Shown here: piece by piece, positions 63,861 to 64,000 of the stretch
Layout of the letters: each line of letters begins with the position of its first letter
Position numbering within the stretch: position 1 is the stretch's first letter
Source: JALCLA01 sp965653565
Lineage (GTDB): Bacteria; Pseudomonadota; Gammaproteobacteria; Xanthomonadales; Xanthomonadaceae
Length of the DNA stretch: 64,000 bases
NCBI GenBank assembly: GCA_965653565.1
Contig: CBFHAI010000023.1
Coordinates: 5,109-69,108 of the forward strand
Direction of reading: 5' to 3'
Made by a program: the position numbers and the translations under genes
The notes under the pieces: generated by a model
Told to the model about the DNA's origin: nothing
Seen by the model: only the letters and a program-made list of their open reading frames with translations
Databases searched by the model: none

Positions 63861-63948
63861 CGTCATTCCCGCGCAGGCGGGAATCCAGCGACTTTGAAGC
63901 GTGCGGTTTTCGCGATTCCGCTCCAATCTCGTCATTCCCGCGAAGGCG
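63861..63948. repeat. GTCATTCCCGCG dispersed repeats, the second one truncated
   Basis: A full unit CGTCATTCCCGCGCAGGCGG, continuing GAATCCAGCGACTT, is at 63861-63894. A second copy at 63930-63948 reads CGTCATTCCCGCGAAGGCG and then breaks off. From 63949 the sequence is CACTACTGTCCGGGGAATTT and no longer matches the repeat. This could be the end of an insertion element that entered the repeat. The remainder to 64000 is not otherwise recognised, though an ATG occurs at 63981. Confidence 0.65.
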
Positions 63949-64000
63949 CACTACTGTCCGGGGAATTTTTCGCCGAACGCATGAAAAGTGTTGCGGTGTC

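Overview
The window looks like chromosomal DNA of a GC-rich gammaproteobacterium of the Lysobacterales (Xanthomonadales), most like the Xanthomonadaceae/Rhodanobacteraceae. The main reasons are the gene order dnaA-dnaN-recF-gyrB followed by a tonB-exbB-exbD-exbD cluster next to pdxJ, the close match of DnaA and TatD to the gammaproteobacterial forms, a SixA/CrbS/CrbR/MHS-transporter complement, and dispersed GTCATTCCCGCG- and GGGAATC-type repeats. This placement is inference; there is no rRNA gene in the window. I saw no tRNA, rRNA, CRISPR array, prophage or complete insertion sequence.

The replication-origin region sits near the middle. The dnaA-dnaN gap (39807-40044) holds two perfect DnaA boxes and several near matches. 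dnaA, dnaN, recF and gyrB run leftward, while rpmH, rnpA, yidC and mnmE run rightward. Two 14-bp GTTCCACGTGGAAC palindromes inside recF match the ParB site parS.

Left part (1-17.5 kb): a truncated thioesterase, a YkvA protein, a PLD lipoprotein, YceI and SixA, a large secreted serine protease, an AAA ATPase, TatD bracketed by heptamer repeats, a DUF2167 protein, a YadG/YadH-like ABC pair, a ferredoxin-NADP reductase, and an operon of an S33 hydrolase with a NatAB-like exporter.

From 17.5 to 34.9 kb: a CrbS-like symporter/sensor kinase, a phosphopantetheinyl transferase, a GGDEF sensor, an ECF sigma factor with a probable anti-sigma factor and a PDZ protein, pdxJ, the TPR-tonB-exbB-exbD-exbD-exbD energy-transduction cluster, and a RimK-like ligase/inactive transglutaminase pair.

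Right part (45.6-64 kb): a lipobox-bearing TonB-domain protein, then an acetate module in which acs, a CrbR-like regulator and an ABC exporter read left while a DcaP-like porin and an MHS transporter read right. Together with the CrbS-like kinase 28 kb away this suggests a CrbS/CrbR circuit controlling acetyl-CoA synthetase and substrate uptake. Beyond it are a GlsB/YeaQ protein, a long heptamer array, cardiolipin synthase, a radical SAM protein, a HipA-type kinase (YjjJ-like) behind an AT-rich regulatory region, a 2OG-Fe(II) oxygenase, a MgtC/DUF4010 membrane protein, and a lipocalin-like/NIPSNAP/YafY-type regulator group. The right edge has dispersed repeats, the last one cut short as if by an insertion.

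Gene density is high and no gap exceeds about 300 bases. Long open frames antisense to most genes come from the GC-rich codon usage and were left out.
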